NCBI GenBank assembly: GCA_965221855.1
Contig: CBDCSV010000002.1
Span: forward strand, 62,001-126,000
Direction: 5' to 3'
Source of the DNA: JAJDXO01 sp965221855
GTDB taxonomy: Bacteria > Pseudomonadota > Alphaproteobacteria > Rhodospirillales > UBA2165
Length of the DNA stretch: 64,000 nucleotides
Shown here: piece after piece, positions 53,486 to 61,283 of the stretch
How positions within the stretch are numbered: the stretch's first letter is position 1
Layout of the letters: each line of letters opens with the position of its first letter
Notes under the pieces: model-generated
What the model was told of the DNA's origin: nothing
Databases searched by the model: none
What the model saw: only the letters and a program-made list of their open reading frames with translations
Translations under genes and position numbers: made by a program

Positions 53486-54106
53486 TCATTTGGTCCCGCA
53501 CAGCAGGTCGACCCGTTGCGGGAAGACCACGCCGTAATAGATCGGGTTGTCCCGGTCTTCATCGAGGAGGAAGTGGCACGAGCCGTCCTCGCTGCCGACC
53601 AGGCGAATCGGATCGTCCTTGACGAAGGTGATATCGACGAAAAACGTCTTGTCGTAGATGCTGAGGCTGACCGCCTGTTCCGATGGATCAACCGGCGCAT
53701 CGAACGGGACCGTAAAGCGGTAAATCACCTGGCTCTTCTTTATCTCGGCCGAGAAATCGGTGGTGGTCTCGATTTTGAACCGGTCATTGTTGAACCGGAT
53801 ATCGGTGAAGAAGTTCGATGCCTTCGCGCCCTCGAACGCGTTGGCTTTGATATCCTTCTGCTCTTCTTCATCCAATTTTCGGTTCCGGTCCTTGTCGTGA
53901 GCGCCGATCACGCCCGCACTGAAGAAGTCGTCCAATGACCAGCGGAACGAGATGGATTTGATTTTCCTGCCGTCGAAGTTGAACGCGGCGTCGACGTCGA
54001 TCCAGATATGCGGATGGGCGGCAACCTGAGTGGCGGCGCCGGTTGCCGCCACAAGGGCGGCCAGCACCGCCGGGAGGATGCGTGAACGGGCAGTCGTGCG
54101 CGGCAT
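53486..54106 (-). CDS. DUF1007 family periplasmic protein
   Basis: A 206-residue exported protein (signal peptide about 1-30, cleavage after VAA). The mature N-terminus is HPHIWIDVDAAF, diagnostic for DUF1007, with the histidines suited to metal binding. The rest has the family pattern 'SISFRWSLDDFFSAGVIGAH' and a region with many acidic residues (DKDRNRKLDEEEQ). DUF1007 and NicO genes are known to pair, often near zinc genes, though the role of DUF1007 is not settled. It could deliver or sense metal for the exporter. Confidence 0.88.
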   Translation of the reverse strand: MPRTTARSRILPAVLAALVAATGAATQVAAHPHIWIDVDAAFNFDGRKIKSISFRWSLDDFFSAGVIGAHDKDRNRKLDEEEQKDIKANAFEGAKASNFFTDIRFNNDRFKIETTTDFSAEIKKSQVIYRFTVPFDAPVDPSEQAVSLSIYDKTFFVDITFVKDDPIRLVGSEDGSCHFLLDEDRDNPIYYGVVFPQRVDLLCGTK

Positions 54107-54161
54107 AACGGAATTCTAGCGCCAATCCCGCCGCCGCGCACGCAACGAAAGAGTGATCAGT

Positions 54162-54176
54162 CCGTCACGATGACGG
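54162..54176 (-). other. Short inverted repeat at the znuA stop
   Basis: CCGTCA-CGA-TGACGG, a perfect 6-bp stem with a 3-nt loop that overlaps the znuA stop codon. It may be a weak mRNA hairpin. No T-run follows, so transcription can continue into DUF1007. Confidence 0.4.
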
Positions 54177-55232
54177 GCTAAGGCAATTTTCCAGCGATTT
54201 CGCCAGGTTGCTCATCAAGGCGAACCAGGCATCGGGTCCCGGGGGCAATGAGCCGCCGACCGGGTCGAGCACGCCCGACCGGGCCTTGGTGCCCTCGACC
54301 AGCGTTTGGACGATAGTCGGCTGAAACTGAGGCTCCGCAAAGACGCAGACCGCTTCGTTGTCCTCGATCTCATGGCGCAGTTCGGCGACCCTCTTGGCGC
54401 CGGGCTTGCGTTCCGGGGAAACCGATATGCTGCCGACGGCGGCCAGACCGTAGCGGCGTTCAAAATACTGATAGGCGTCGTGGAAGACCAGGTACGGCCG
54501 ATCCTTGACCTTGGCCAGGGCCTCCTCGATTTCGTGATCCAGCTTATCGATTCGGCCGGCAATTTTCTCGGCATTGGCCTCGTATTTACTTGCATTGGCC
54601 GGATCGACCTTGGCGAGGGTCTCCGCAATGACCTCGGCCATTTCCTTGGCGTTGTGAGGGTCCAGCCAAAGATGGAGGTCGTGCTCGCCATGGGCGTGAC
54701 CTTCGTGATCGTCGTGACCATGGTCGTCTTTCTTGGCGGCCATTTCCTTTTTGCCGTGATCGTCGTGACCATGGTCATCCTTCTTGGCGTGATCGTCGTG
54801 ATCATCATGCGCATGGCCTTTGTGGTCATCATGATCGTCGTGATCATCTTTTTTCCAGATGCCGCCTTCGCGGCTATCCAGCATTTCGATGTGCTCGTTC
54901 GTCGAGAACTTGACGATGGCTGCCTTGCTTCCGAGCGCCTTCAGTGGCTTCTCGAGAAAGTTCTCCAATTCGTCACCGATCCAGAAGATGGCATCGGCGT
55001 CTTGAAGTTCGCGGGCCTGGGAGGGTTTCAGCGAAAAGGTGTGCGGGGAAGCGCCGCCCGAAACGAGAAGGGATGGCTTTCCGACCCCTTCCATTACGCC
55101 GGCCACCAGGGAATGGACCGCGGGGATCGAGGCGACGACACGCGGTTCAGCCTCGGCCTGTGATGCGATGGGGAGTGCCAGACCGGCGGCAATGGCCATC
55201 GTTGCGACGGTTGATTTGAGAGAACGGGTCAT
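54165..55232 (-). CDS. znuA: Zinc ABC transporter substrate-binding protein ZnuA
   Basis: Periplasmic zinc receptor of 355 residues. ATG 55232 is preferred; a GTG lies two codons upstream. Signal peptide about 1-27. Zinc ligands include His64 in ASPHTFS, His187 in the DLHLW segment, His in VFHDAYQ and Asp/Glu later. Between residues 131 and 184 a loop holds 16 His and many Asp, a feature of ZnuA that helps to gather zinc. The C-terminus 'GVLDPVGGSL' is typical. It is divergent from zur and carries a Zur-box-like site in front. Confidence 0.95.
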   Translation of the reverse strand: MTRSLKSTVATMAIAAGLALPIASQAEAEPRVVASIPAVHSLVAGVMEGVGKPSLLVSGGASPHTFSLKPSQARELQDADAIFWIGDELENFLEKPLKALGSKAAIVKFSTNEHIEMLDSREGGIWKKDDHDDHDDHKGHAHDDHDDHAKKDDHGHDDHGKKEMAAKKDDHGHDDHEGHAHGEHDLHLWLDPHNAKEMAEVIAETLAKVDPANASKYEANAEKIAGRIDKLDHEIEEALAKVKDRPYLVFHDAYQYFERRYGLAAVGSISVSPERKPGAKRVAELRHEIEDNEAVCVFAEPQFQPTIVQTLVEGTKARSGVLDPVGGSLPPGPDAWFALMSNLAKSLENCLSPSS

Positions 55233-55247
55233 ACCCACACCTATAAT

Positions 55248-55260
55248 GTTATAATATAAC
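55248..55260. promoter_or_regulatory. Zur box
   Basis: GTTATAATATAAC, a perfect palindrome that matches the core of the proteobacterial Zur operator (TGTTATANTATAACA type). It sits 16 bp upstream of the znuA start and 59 bp upstream of zur, in the 86-bp divergent gap, so it can control both directions. Confidence 0.85.
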
Positions 55261-55269
55261 TAGATTAGC

Positions 55270-55287
55270 GATACGATATAAGATAAC
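55270..55287. promoter_or_regulatory. Second, weaker Zur-like site
   Basis: GATACGATATAAGATAAC resembles the Zur operator imperfectly and lies near the zur side of the gap. It may be a second binding site for cooperative control. Low certainty. Confidence 0.35.
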
Positions 55288-55318
55288 AAAAGCCGACACA
55301 ACCATCGCAGGATGTCCC

Positions 55319-55810
55319 ATGTCCGTTTCCAAGACCATTCCCGTTGCGTGGCAAAGGACCCACGATCACGGCCAGTGTATTGCCGGCGCCATCGATGCCG
55401 CCGCCCGGATTTGCGAGTCGCGCGGCATTCGGTTGACCCCGTTACGCCGCCGGGTGCTCGAGCTGGTCTGGGAAAATCACAAACCCGTCGGCGCGTATGG
55501 GCTGCTGGATGAGCTCAAACGGGAACACTCCTCCGCCGCGCCGCCGACAATCTACCGCGCATTGGATTTCCTGATGGAGCAGGGGTTCGTCCATCGTATT
55601 CAAAGTCTCAATGCCTATGTGGGCTGCAACGATCCGGGACACAGCCACAAGGGAATTTTCCTGATTTGCAATGACTGCGGCGATGCGTTGGAAATCGAAG
55701 ACAAGGGCGTCGCGAACACCATCGACCGGTTTGCCTCGCGCTTGGGCTTTCTTTTGACCTCGCAGTCGGTGGAAGCGGCGGGCCTGTGTCCGGGTTGCCA
55801 GGAAGCCTGA
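55319..55810 (+). CDS. zur: Zinc uptake regulator Zur (Fur family)
   Basis: A 163-residue Fur-type regulator. The winged helix has 'RGIRLTPLRRRVLELVWENH' and 'AAPPTIYRALDFLMEQGFVH'. The dimer domain carries the regulatory-metal histidines in GHSHKGIF and the structural-zinc cysteine pairs in LICNDCGD and LCPGCQEA. Features match Zur rather than Fur: no HHHxH motif, and a znu location. Zn-Zur should repress znuA and zur-znuCB in zinc excess. The stop is 4 bp from the znuC start. Confidence 0.94.
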   Translation: MSVSKTIPVAWQRTHDHGQCIAGAIDAAARICESRGIRLTPLRRRVLELVWENHKPVGAYGLLDELKREHSSAAPPTIYRALDFLMEQGFVHRIQSLNAYVGCNDPGHSHKGIFLICNDCGDALEIEDKGVANTIDRFASRLGFLLTSQSVEAAGLCPGCQEA

Positions 55811-55814
55811 GTTG

Positions 55815-56594
55815 ATGGATCAGGTCACACGGGCCGGCGAGCCCATTGTCGAGCTAACCGGCGTCGAAGTGCGCGCCGGCAATCGGGTTTTGGTCACCGG
55901 CATCGATTTATTCGTTTCCGACGGTGAGATCGTGGCGCTCATCGGGCCGAATGGCGCGGGAAAGACAACGCTGGTCCGGGCGGCGTTGGGCCTCGTCCGG
56001 CCGAGTGCCGGAACCTCCCGAAGGCGGACGGGCGCCCGGATCGGTTATATGCCGCAGCGGCTGAACATCGACCGCAACATGCCGTTGACGGTCAGGCGGT
56101 TCCTGGGTCTCGCGGGCACGTTCGAGCCGGGCGCGCGCACGCGGGTCTTCGAGGAGACGGGCATCGCAGGAATAATCGATAGTCCGGTGCACGATATTTC
56201 GGGCGGCGAATGGCAACGCACGCTCCTCGCCCGGGCGCTGCTGAGGGAGCCCGACCTCCTGGTTCTCGACGAGCCGGCCCAAGCGGTAGACCTGACTGGA
56301 CAGGCTGAGCTCTACCGGCTGATCGTTGAAATCCGGGATCGGCGGGGGTGCGGCGTTCTGATGGTTTCCCACGATCTCCATCTGGTGATGTCGTCGACCG
56401 ATCAGGTGGTATGCATCAACACCCACCTTTGCTGTGCCGGCACGCCGGATACGGTGAGCCGCGATCCGAGCTACGTCGCCCTGTTCGGCGAGTCGGTTGC
56501 CGAAACCATGGCGCTCTATCACCACAATCACGATCATGTCCACGGCGTTGACGGCAGCATCGTGCATGAACACGGACACGATCGTCGTGGATGA
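55815..56594 (+). CDS. znuC: Zinc ABC transporter ATP-binding protein ZnuC
   Basis: ATPase of the zinc importer, 259 residues. Walker A is GPNGAGKT (44-51), signature ISGGEWQRTL, Walker B LLVLDEPAQAV, and switch MVSHDLHLV. The C-terminus carries a His-rich tail ('YHHNHDHVHG...HEHGHDRR') that is common in ZnuC and probably senses zinc. Start ATG 55815 is preferred over the TTG one codon before. The gene's end overlaps znuB by 29 bp. Confidence 0.95.
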   Translation: MDQVTRAGEPIVELTGVEVRAGNRVLVTGIDLFVSDGEIVALIGPNGAGKTTLVRAALGLVRPSAGTSRRRTGARIGYMPQRLNIDRNMPLTVRRFLGLAGTFEPGARTRVFEETGIAGIIDSPVHDISGGEWQRTLLARALLREPDLLVLDEPAQAVDLTGQAELYRLIVEIRDRRGCGVLMVSHDLHLVMSSTDQVVCINTHLCCAGTPDTVSRDPSYVALFGESVAETMALYHHNHDHVHGVDGSIVHEHGHDRRG

Positions 56595-57390
56595 CTTCCT
56601 GGTCCGCGCGGTACTTGCGGGAGCGGGGGTGGCCGCGGTCACCGGTCCGCTCGGCTCCTTCGTCGTTTGGCGCCGCATGTCTTTTTTCGGAGACACCTTG
56701 GCTCACTCGGCATTGCTCGGCGTCGCTCTCGGATTGCTGTTGGGGATCGACCTGACCGTCGGGGTGCTGGCCGTGGCGGTGGTCGCGGCGATTTTACTGC
56801 TTGGAATCGAGCGCCGAACCGGTCTCGCCATGGATACGCTCCTGGGTATTTTGTCGCACGGCACGCTGGCTATGGGCCTCGTCGCGGTCGCCTTTCTGGA
56901 GCGGGTTCGTTTCGATCTCATGCGATTCCTGTTCGGCGATATTCTCGCCGTCACCGCGACGGATCTTGCCTGGATCTACGGCGGCGGCGCCATGGTGCTG
57001 GCTCTCATCGTCTATCTCTGGCGGCCGCTGCTGTCCGCGACGGTTCACGCGGATCTTGCCCGGGCGGAAGGCGTGCCGGTGGACCGGGTAAACCTTGTCT
57101 TTCTGCTCTGCCTCGCGCTGGTGGTGGCGACGGCCATGAAAGTGGTCGGGATATTGCTGGTCGCGGCCATGCTGATCATCCCGGCGGCGACGGCGCGGCC
57201 TTACAGCCGTACACCCGAACGGATGGCCGTATTCGCGGTACTCATCGGCTGGTTGTCGGTTGCGGGCGGGCTGGGGCTGTCGTTTGCCGCCGACACGCCG
57301 GGCGGGCCCTCGATTATCTCGTTTGGATTATTTCTGTTCGCCCTGACGACCGGACTGATGACGCTCAGGCAGCGGCGTTCAGACGGTTGA
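56566..57390 (+). CDS. znuB: Zinc ABC transporter permease ZnuB
   Basis: Inner-membrane permease of 274 residues. The start at 56566 lies inside znuC (29-bp overlap). Family text: 'AGAGVAAVTGPLGSFVVWRR', 'MSFFGDTLAHSALLGVALGL', 'LFGDILAVTATDLAWIYGGG' and 'VGILLVAAMLIIPAATARPY'. Seven or eight helices are apparent. The last 26 bp overlap the end of the facing metC gene. Confidence 0.94.
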   Translation: MNTDTIVVDDFLVRAVLAGAGVAAVTGPLGSFVVWRRMSFFGDTLAHSALLGVALGLLLGIDLTVGVLAVAVVAAILLLGIERRTGLAMDTLLGILSHGTLAMGLVAVAFLERVRFDLMRFLFGDILAVTATDLAWIYGGGAMVLALIVYLWRPLLSATVHADLARAEGVPVDRVNLVFLLCLALVVATAMKVVGILLVAAMLIIPAATARPYSRTPERMAVFAVLIGWLSVAGGLGLSFAADTPGGPSIISFGLFLFALTTGLMTLRQRRSDG

Positions 57391-58552
57391 GACCGGCGCG
57401 CGCATCCTCGATCAGGTCGTCGATATCCTCGAGCCCGGCATGGAACCGGACGCAGGGCTTCGAGAAGTCCCATTCGGTTGCGGTTCGGCTTCCTTCCAGG
57501 GACGACGGCAGCACGAGGCTCTCATATCCGCCCCAACTGCCGCCCAGAGAATAAAGCTCGAGCCCGTCGACCATGGCATCGACGGCCTTTTGACCGACCG
57601 GGTTGAGAACGACCGAGAAGAGTCCGCTCGCGCCGGTGAAATCCCGTTTCCAGAATTCATGGCCGGGACAAGTGTCGAAGGCCGGATGGAGAACCCGGTC
57701 GACCGCCGGCTGACCGGCAAACCATTCCGCGAGCTTCAGACCGTTTCGCTCATGGCGCTCGAGGCGGACCGACAGCGTCCGGATGCCGCGGAGACCGAGA
57801 TAGCAGTCATCCGGCGCGGCGCTGCATCCCAGGGCGGCGACGGAGGCGCGGACCTTGGGGAAGTGCTCTTCCGAGGTGATGATGCAGCCGAGCATCGCAT
57901 CGGAATGACCCACCCAATATTTGGTCGCGGCCTGCACGGAGACGTCGACCCCGTGCGCCAGCGGCTTGAAGTAGTGACCCGCCGACCAGGTATTGTCGAT
58001 AATCACCACGGCGCCGCCCTTGTGCGCCGCGTCGACGATCGCCGGGATGTCCTGGACCTCGAACGTATGGGAGGCGGGGGACTCGGTGAAAACCACCTTC
58101 GTGTTGGGCCGCATGAGCCCGGCGATCCCGGCCCCGACCAGGGGATCGTAAAAGGTCGTCTCGACCCCCAGCTTGGCGAGGAGGCCTTCGGTCATGCGGC
58201 GCGACGGCGCATAGGCGCTGTCCAGCATCAGGATATGGTCGCCGCGCTCGACAAAGGCCAGCGTCGCGGCGACGACGGCCTGCAGGCCCGACGAGACGGC
58301 CTTGGCCCGTTCGCCGCCCTCGATGGCGGCGGCCGCCTCTTCGAAGGCCATTGAAGTCGGCGTGCCGTGCCGTCCATAGACGAAATTTCGATCCGAACCC
58401 ATCCGCGCCTCCCGCATGGCGTCCATGGTCGGATGGGCGACCGTCGAGGCGTGATAAACCGGCGGGTTGACGGCGCCCCGCTGGTTTTGCGGATCGCTGC
58501 CGGCGTGCACGATGGTGGTATTGGGGCCGTATTTCCTGGTCTTATCGGTCAT
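57365..58552 (-). CDS. metC: Cystathionine beta-lyase MetC
   Basis: PLP enzyme of 395 residues in the gamma family (Cys/Met metabolism). The PLP lysine is Lys211 in VQAATKYWVGHSD, with the Y-G-R phosphate-binding motif at 59-61 (VYGRHG). The C-terminal 'GSWGGYESLVLP' fits cystathionine beta-lyase rather than gamma-synthase. It makes homocysteine, pyruvate and ammonia from cystathionine and can desulfurate cysteine. It is third in a minus-strand unit with cysK and sseA, 12 bp behind sseA. Confidence 0.93.
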   Translation of the reverse strand: MTDKTRKYGPNTTIVHAGSDPQNQRGAVNPPVYHASTVAHPTMDAMREARMGSDRNFVYGRHGTPTSMAFEEAAAAIEGGERAKAVSSGLQAVVAATLAFVERGDHILMLDSAYAPSRRMTEGLLAKLGVETTFYDPLVGAGIAGLMRPNTKVVFTESPASHTFEVQDIPAIVDAAHKGGAVVIIDNTWSAGHYFKPLAHGVDVSVQAATKYWVGHSDAMLGCIITSEEHFPKVRASVAALGCSAAPDDCYLGLRGIRTLSVRLERHERNGLKLAEWFAGQPAVDRVLHPAFDTCPGHEFWKRDFTGASGLFSVVLNPVGQKAVDAMVDGLELYSLGGSWGGYESLVLPSSLEGSRTATEWDFSKPCVRFHAGLEDIDDLIEDARAGLNRLNAAA

Positions 58553-58564
58553 GTCTCAACTCGG

Positions 58565-59419
58565 TCATGTCTCGACCGGCGTGTCGTCGCGGCCGCCCCA
58601 TTCGCTCCACGAGCCGTCATAGACGGCGACATCGTCGCGGCCGATCAGATGCAGGGCGAGGGCCGCGACGCAGGCGGTGACGCCGGATCCGCAGCTGGCG
58701 ACGATGGGATTTTCCGTACCGCCGGTCCCGCCGACGGCCGCCCCGATTTCATCGGCCGAACGCATGACGAAGTGGCGGTCCTTGTCCAGGAACGCGGCGA
58801 AGGGAAGATTGACGGCGCCGGGAATATGGCCGGAGCGCATGCCGGGGCGGGGTTCCGGTTCGGTGCCGTCGAACCGGCCCGGCGCCCGGACATCGACGAC
58901 CTGGGCTTCGGCATCCTCGATGTTGGCCAACATTTGATCCAGCGTCCGCACCATGCCGGCGCGGAACCGGGCCTGGAAGTCCGCCGGGGCGACCTCCGTC
59001 GCCGTATCGGTCATCGGCCGGTCTTCGGCAAGCCACTGCGGGAGTCCGCCGTCCAGGACGGCGGCCCGGTCGTGACCGTAGAGGCGGAACATCCACCAAG
59101 CCCTCATGGCGGCCATGAAACCGCCGTTGGAATCGTAGGCGATCACGCGCTTGGAACTGTCGATCCCCAAGGCGCCCACCTGTTCGGCGAAAAATTCCGG
59201 TGAAGGAATGGTGTGGGGCAGCCCGGACCCGGTATCCGCGATGGCGTCCACATCGAAGAAAACGGCGCCCGGGATATGGGAGGCCTCGAATTCTTCCCCG
59301 CCGTTTCGCTCGGCCGCCGGCAGATGCCAACTCGCATCGATGATCGCGATTTGGGGATCGTCGAGATGGTCGGCCAGCCACTCGGTGCTGACCAGGGCGT
59401 CGGGATTGACGTAGCTCAT
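58565..59419 (-). CDS. sseA: 3-mercaptopyruvate sulfurtransferase SseA
   Basis: Two-domain rhodanese-fold enzyme of 284 residues. ATG 59419 is chosen. The inactive N-domain has 'VIAYDSNGGFMAAMRAWWMF'; the active loop in the second domain is Cys243-Gly-Ser-Gly-Val-Thr, the CGSGVTA form specific to mercaptopyruvate sulfurtransferases (thiosulfate enzymes have CRKG). The end is 'VAVYDGSWSEWGGRDD'. It passes sulfur from 3-mercaptopyruvate to thiols or cyanide. It starts 11 bp after the cysK stop. Confidence 0.92.
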   Translation of the reverse strand: MSYVNPDALVSTEWLADHLDDPQIAIIDASWHLPAAERNGGEEFEASHIPGAVFFDVDAIADTGSGLPHTIPSPEFFAEQVGALGIDSSKRVIAYDSNGGFMAAMRAWWMFRLYGHDRAAVLDGGLPQWLAEDRPMTDTATEVAPADFQARFRAGMVRTLDQMLANIEDAEAQVVDVRAPGRFDGTEPEPRPGMRSGHIPGAVNLPFAAFLDKDRHFVMRSADEIGAAVGGTGGTENPIVASCGSGVTACVAALALHLIGRDDVAVYDGSWSEWGGRDDTPVET

Positions 59420-59430
59420 GGGTGCCGCCG

Positions 59431-60432
59431 TCAGGTCAGCCAGTCGGGGCAGGGCAGGCCCCTGGACTTCAGGAAGTCCACGTTGAACAGCTTGCTCTGA
59501 TACCGGGTGCCGTAATCGCAAAGAACGGTGACGATGGTGTGGCCGGGCCCCATCTGGGTGGCGAGCCGGACCGCGCCGGCGATGTTGATGCCCGTCGAGG
59601 TGCCCATGCACAGACCCTCGTATTTCAGCAAATCGAAAATATAGGGCAGCGCTTCCTCGTCGGTGATCCGGTAGGCCTCCTCGATGGGCGCGTCTTCCAG
59701 GTTGGCGGTGATGCGGCCCTGGCCGATCCCCTCGGTAATGGATTCGCCTTCCGCCTTCAGCTCGCCATTGGCGTAATAGCCGTAAAGGGCCGAGCCCAGG
59801 GGATCGGAAATGGCGATCCTGATGTCTTTTTTCCGCTCCTTCAGCGCCATGCCGACGCCGGCGAGGGTGCCGCCGGTGCCCACGGAGCAGGTAAAGCCGT
59901 CGATATTGCCGTCGAGTTGCGCCCAGATTTCGGGGCCGGTGCCGAGATAGTGGGCATCGCGATTGGCCGTGTTGTCGAACTGGTTGGCCCAGATGGCGCC
60001 ATGGGGATGGGTTTCGGCCATCTCCTTGGCGATGCGCTCCGAGACATGGACGTAGTTTCCGGGGTCCGCGTAGGGAACGGCCGGAACTTCCCTCAGGTCC
60101 GCCCCCGCCAGCCGGAGCATGTCTTTCTTCTCCTGGGTTTGGGTTTCGGGAATGACGATGATGGTCCGGTAGTTGCTCGCGTCACCGACCAGGGCGAGGC
60201 CGATGCCGGTGTTGCCGGCGGTGCCCTCGACGATGATACCTCCCGGCTTGAGCTGGCCCTTTTTCTCGGCGTCGCGCACGATGTAGAGCGCCGCCCGATC
60301 CTTCACCGACCCGCCCGGGTTCATGAACTCGGCCTTGCCGTAGATTTCGCAGCCCGTCGCCTCGGAGACTTCTCGAAGCTTGATCAGAGGCGTGTTTCCA
60401 ATGGTTTCGAGAAGACTGTCACGAACGTCCAT
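59431..60432 (-). CDS. cysK: Cysteine synthase A CysK
   Basis: PLP enzyme of 333 residues that makes cysteine from O-acetylserine and sulfide. The PLP lysine is Lys44 in GGSVKDRAA, and the phosphate-binding loop reads TAGNTG (71-76) where most members have TSGNTG. The second loop 'SVGTGGTLAGVG' is normal. The extended C-terminal 'CDYGTRYQSKLFN' marks a subgroup with longer tails. It heads cysK-sseA-metC, which joins cysteine and homocysteine steps with sulfur transfer. Confidence 0.92.
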   Translation of the reverse strand: MDVRDSLLETIGNTPLIKLREVSEATGCEIYGKAEFMNPGGSVKDRAALYIVRDAEKKGQLKPGGIIVEGTAGNTGIGLALVGDASNYRTIIVIPETQTQEKKDMLRLAGADLREVPAVPYADPGNYVHVSERIAKEMAETHPHGAIWANQFDNTANRDAHYLGTGPEIWAQLDGNIDGFTCSVGTGGTLAGVGMALKERKKDIRIAISDPLGSALYGYYANGELKAEGESITEGIGQGRITANLEDAPIEEAYRITDEEALPYIFDLLKYEGLCMGTSTGINIAGAVRLATQMGPGHTIVTVLCDYGTRYQSKLFNVDFLKSRGLPCPDWLT

Positions 60433-60543
60433 GTGTCACCGCCGATTTAAGGAAATTCTTCATGCGAGGTTGGTTTGGCCGCAGACTAGACCCGTGGAGG
60501 GGGGCGATCAAGCGCCCGCCGCCGAGGGAAATCCAGTGTCCGG

Positions 60544-61158
60544 TCACTCTCGGGCCTCCGCCCATTCGGGTGGAATTTTGTGCCGGTTGAGCTTGAGCCA
60601 TTGCAGCGCGATGACGGTCATGCCGTTCTTGATGGCGCCGGTCTCCAGGAGTTCGAATGCGTCCTCCAGCGGTACCGGGAATACGCGAATATGCTCGTCC
60701 TCGTGGCCGACCCCGAAGATGCCGCCGGCGTCCGTCGCATCGACTTTTCCCAGGAACAGGGTCAGCGCTTCCGAGATAACCCCTGGACTGCTGAGATAGG
60801 AAACCATGGGAAGCAGCGCGCCGGCCTCGAGCCCCGTCTCCTCCAGCGTTTCCCGATAGGCGGTCTCCTCGGCCGTTTGACCCTCTTCGATGATCCCGGC
60901 AACGCATTCGATCTGGTAGGGCCGGAATCCCGGCGACGTGAAGGCGCCGATGCGGAACTGTTCGATCAGGACGAGCTCCTGGCGGATCGGGTCATACGGC
61001 AGAACGGCAACCGCGTGTCCCCGCTCGACCACCTGCCGCTCCATTTCGCCGCTCCACCGGTCATCGGAGATCTTGTGGCGCAGGCGGTATGTATCCACCT
61101 TCACGTATCCGCGGTAGGAGCGCTCCTTGGAACTGACGGCGACGTTTTCGTTACTCAT
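60544..61158 (-). CDS. Nudix hydrolase, ADP-ribose pyrophosphatase-like
   Basis: A 204-residue Nudix hydrolase. ATG 61158 is favoured; a GTG lies three codons upstream. The Nudix box is GIIEEGQTAEETAYRETLEE (Gx5Ex7REUxEE pattern) with Gln in place of the first Glu, a tolerated position, while the metal-binding REUxEE is intact. The N-terminal 'YRGYVKVDTYRLRHKISDDR' and a proline past the box are like ADP-ribose pyrophosphatases. It probably cleaves ADP-ribose or a sugar nucleotide. It is 111 bp upstream of cysK on the same strand. Confidence 0.88.
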   Translation of the reverse strand: MSNENVAVSSKERSYRGYVKVDTYRLRHKISDDRWSGEMERQVVERGHAVAVLPYDPIRQELVLIEQFRIGAFTSPGFRPYQIECVAGIIEEGQTAEETAYRETLEETGLEAGALLPMVSYLSSPGVISEALTLFLGKVDATDAGGIFGVGHEDEHIRVFPVPLEDAFELLETGAIKNGMTVIALQWLKLNRHKIPPEWAEARE

Positions 61159-61283
61159 TCTTTTCACTCACGGGGGTGTCTCTCGCGGAATTTCGGTTTC
61201 CTCGGATAGCACGGCGGGCGCTAGCATCTGGGTAGGGGCGGTGGGAAATGGACGCAAGTGAAGATTCTGCAATGGAGATTAGA

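Noticed and set aside
54715..54855. Tandem-looking DNA repeats rich in CATGATCGTCGTGA-type units
   Set aside because: They encode the His/Asp-rich loop of ZnuA; the repeat is explained by the protein sequence. Not a CRISPR or regulatory array.
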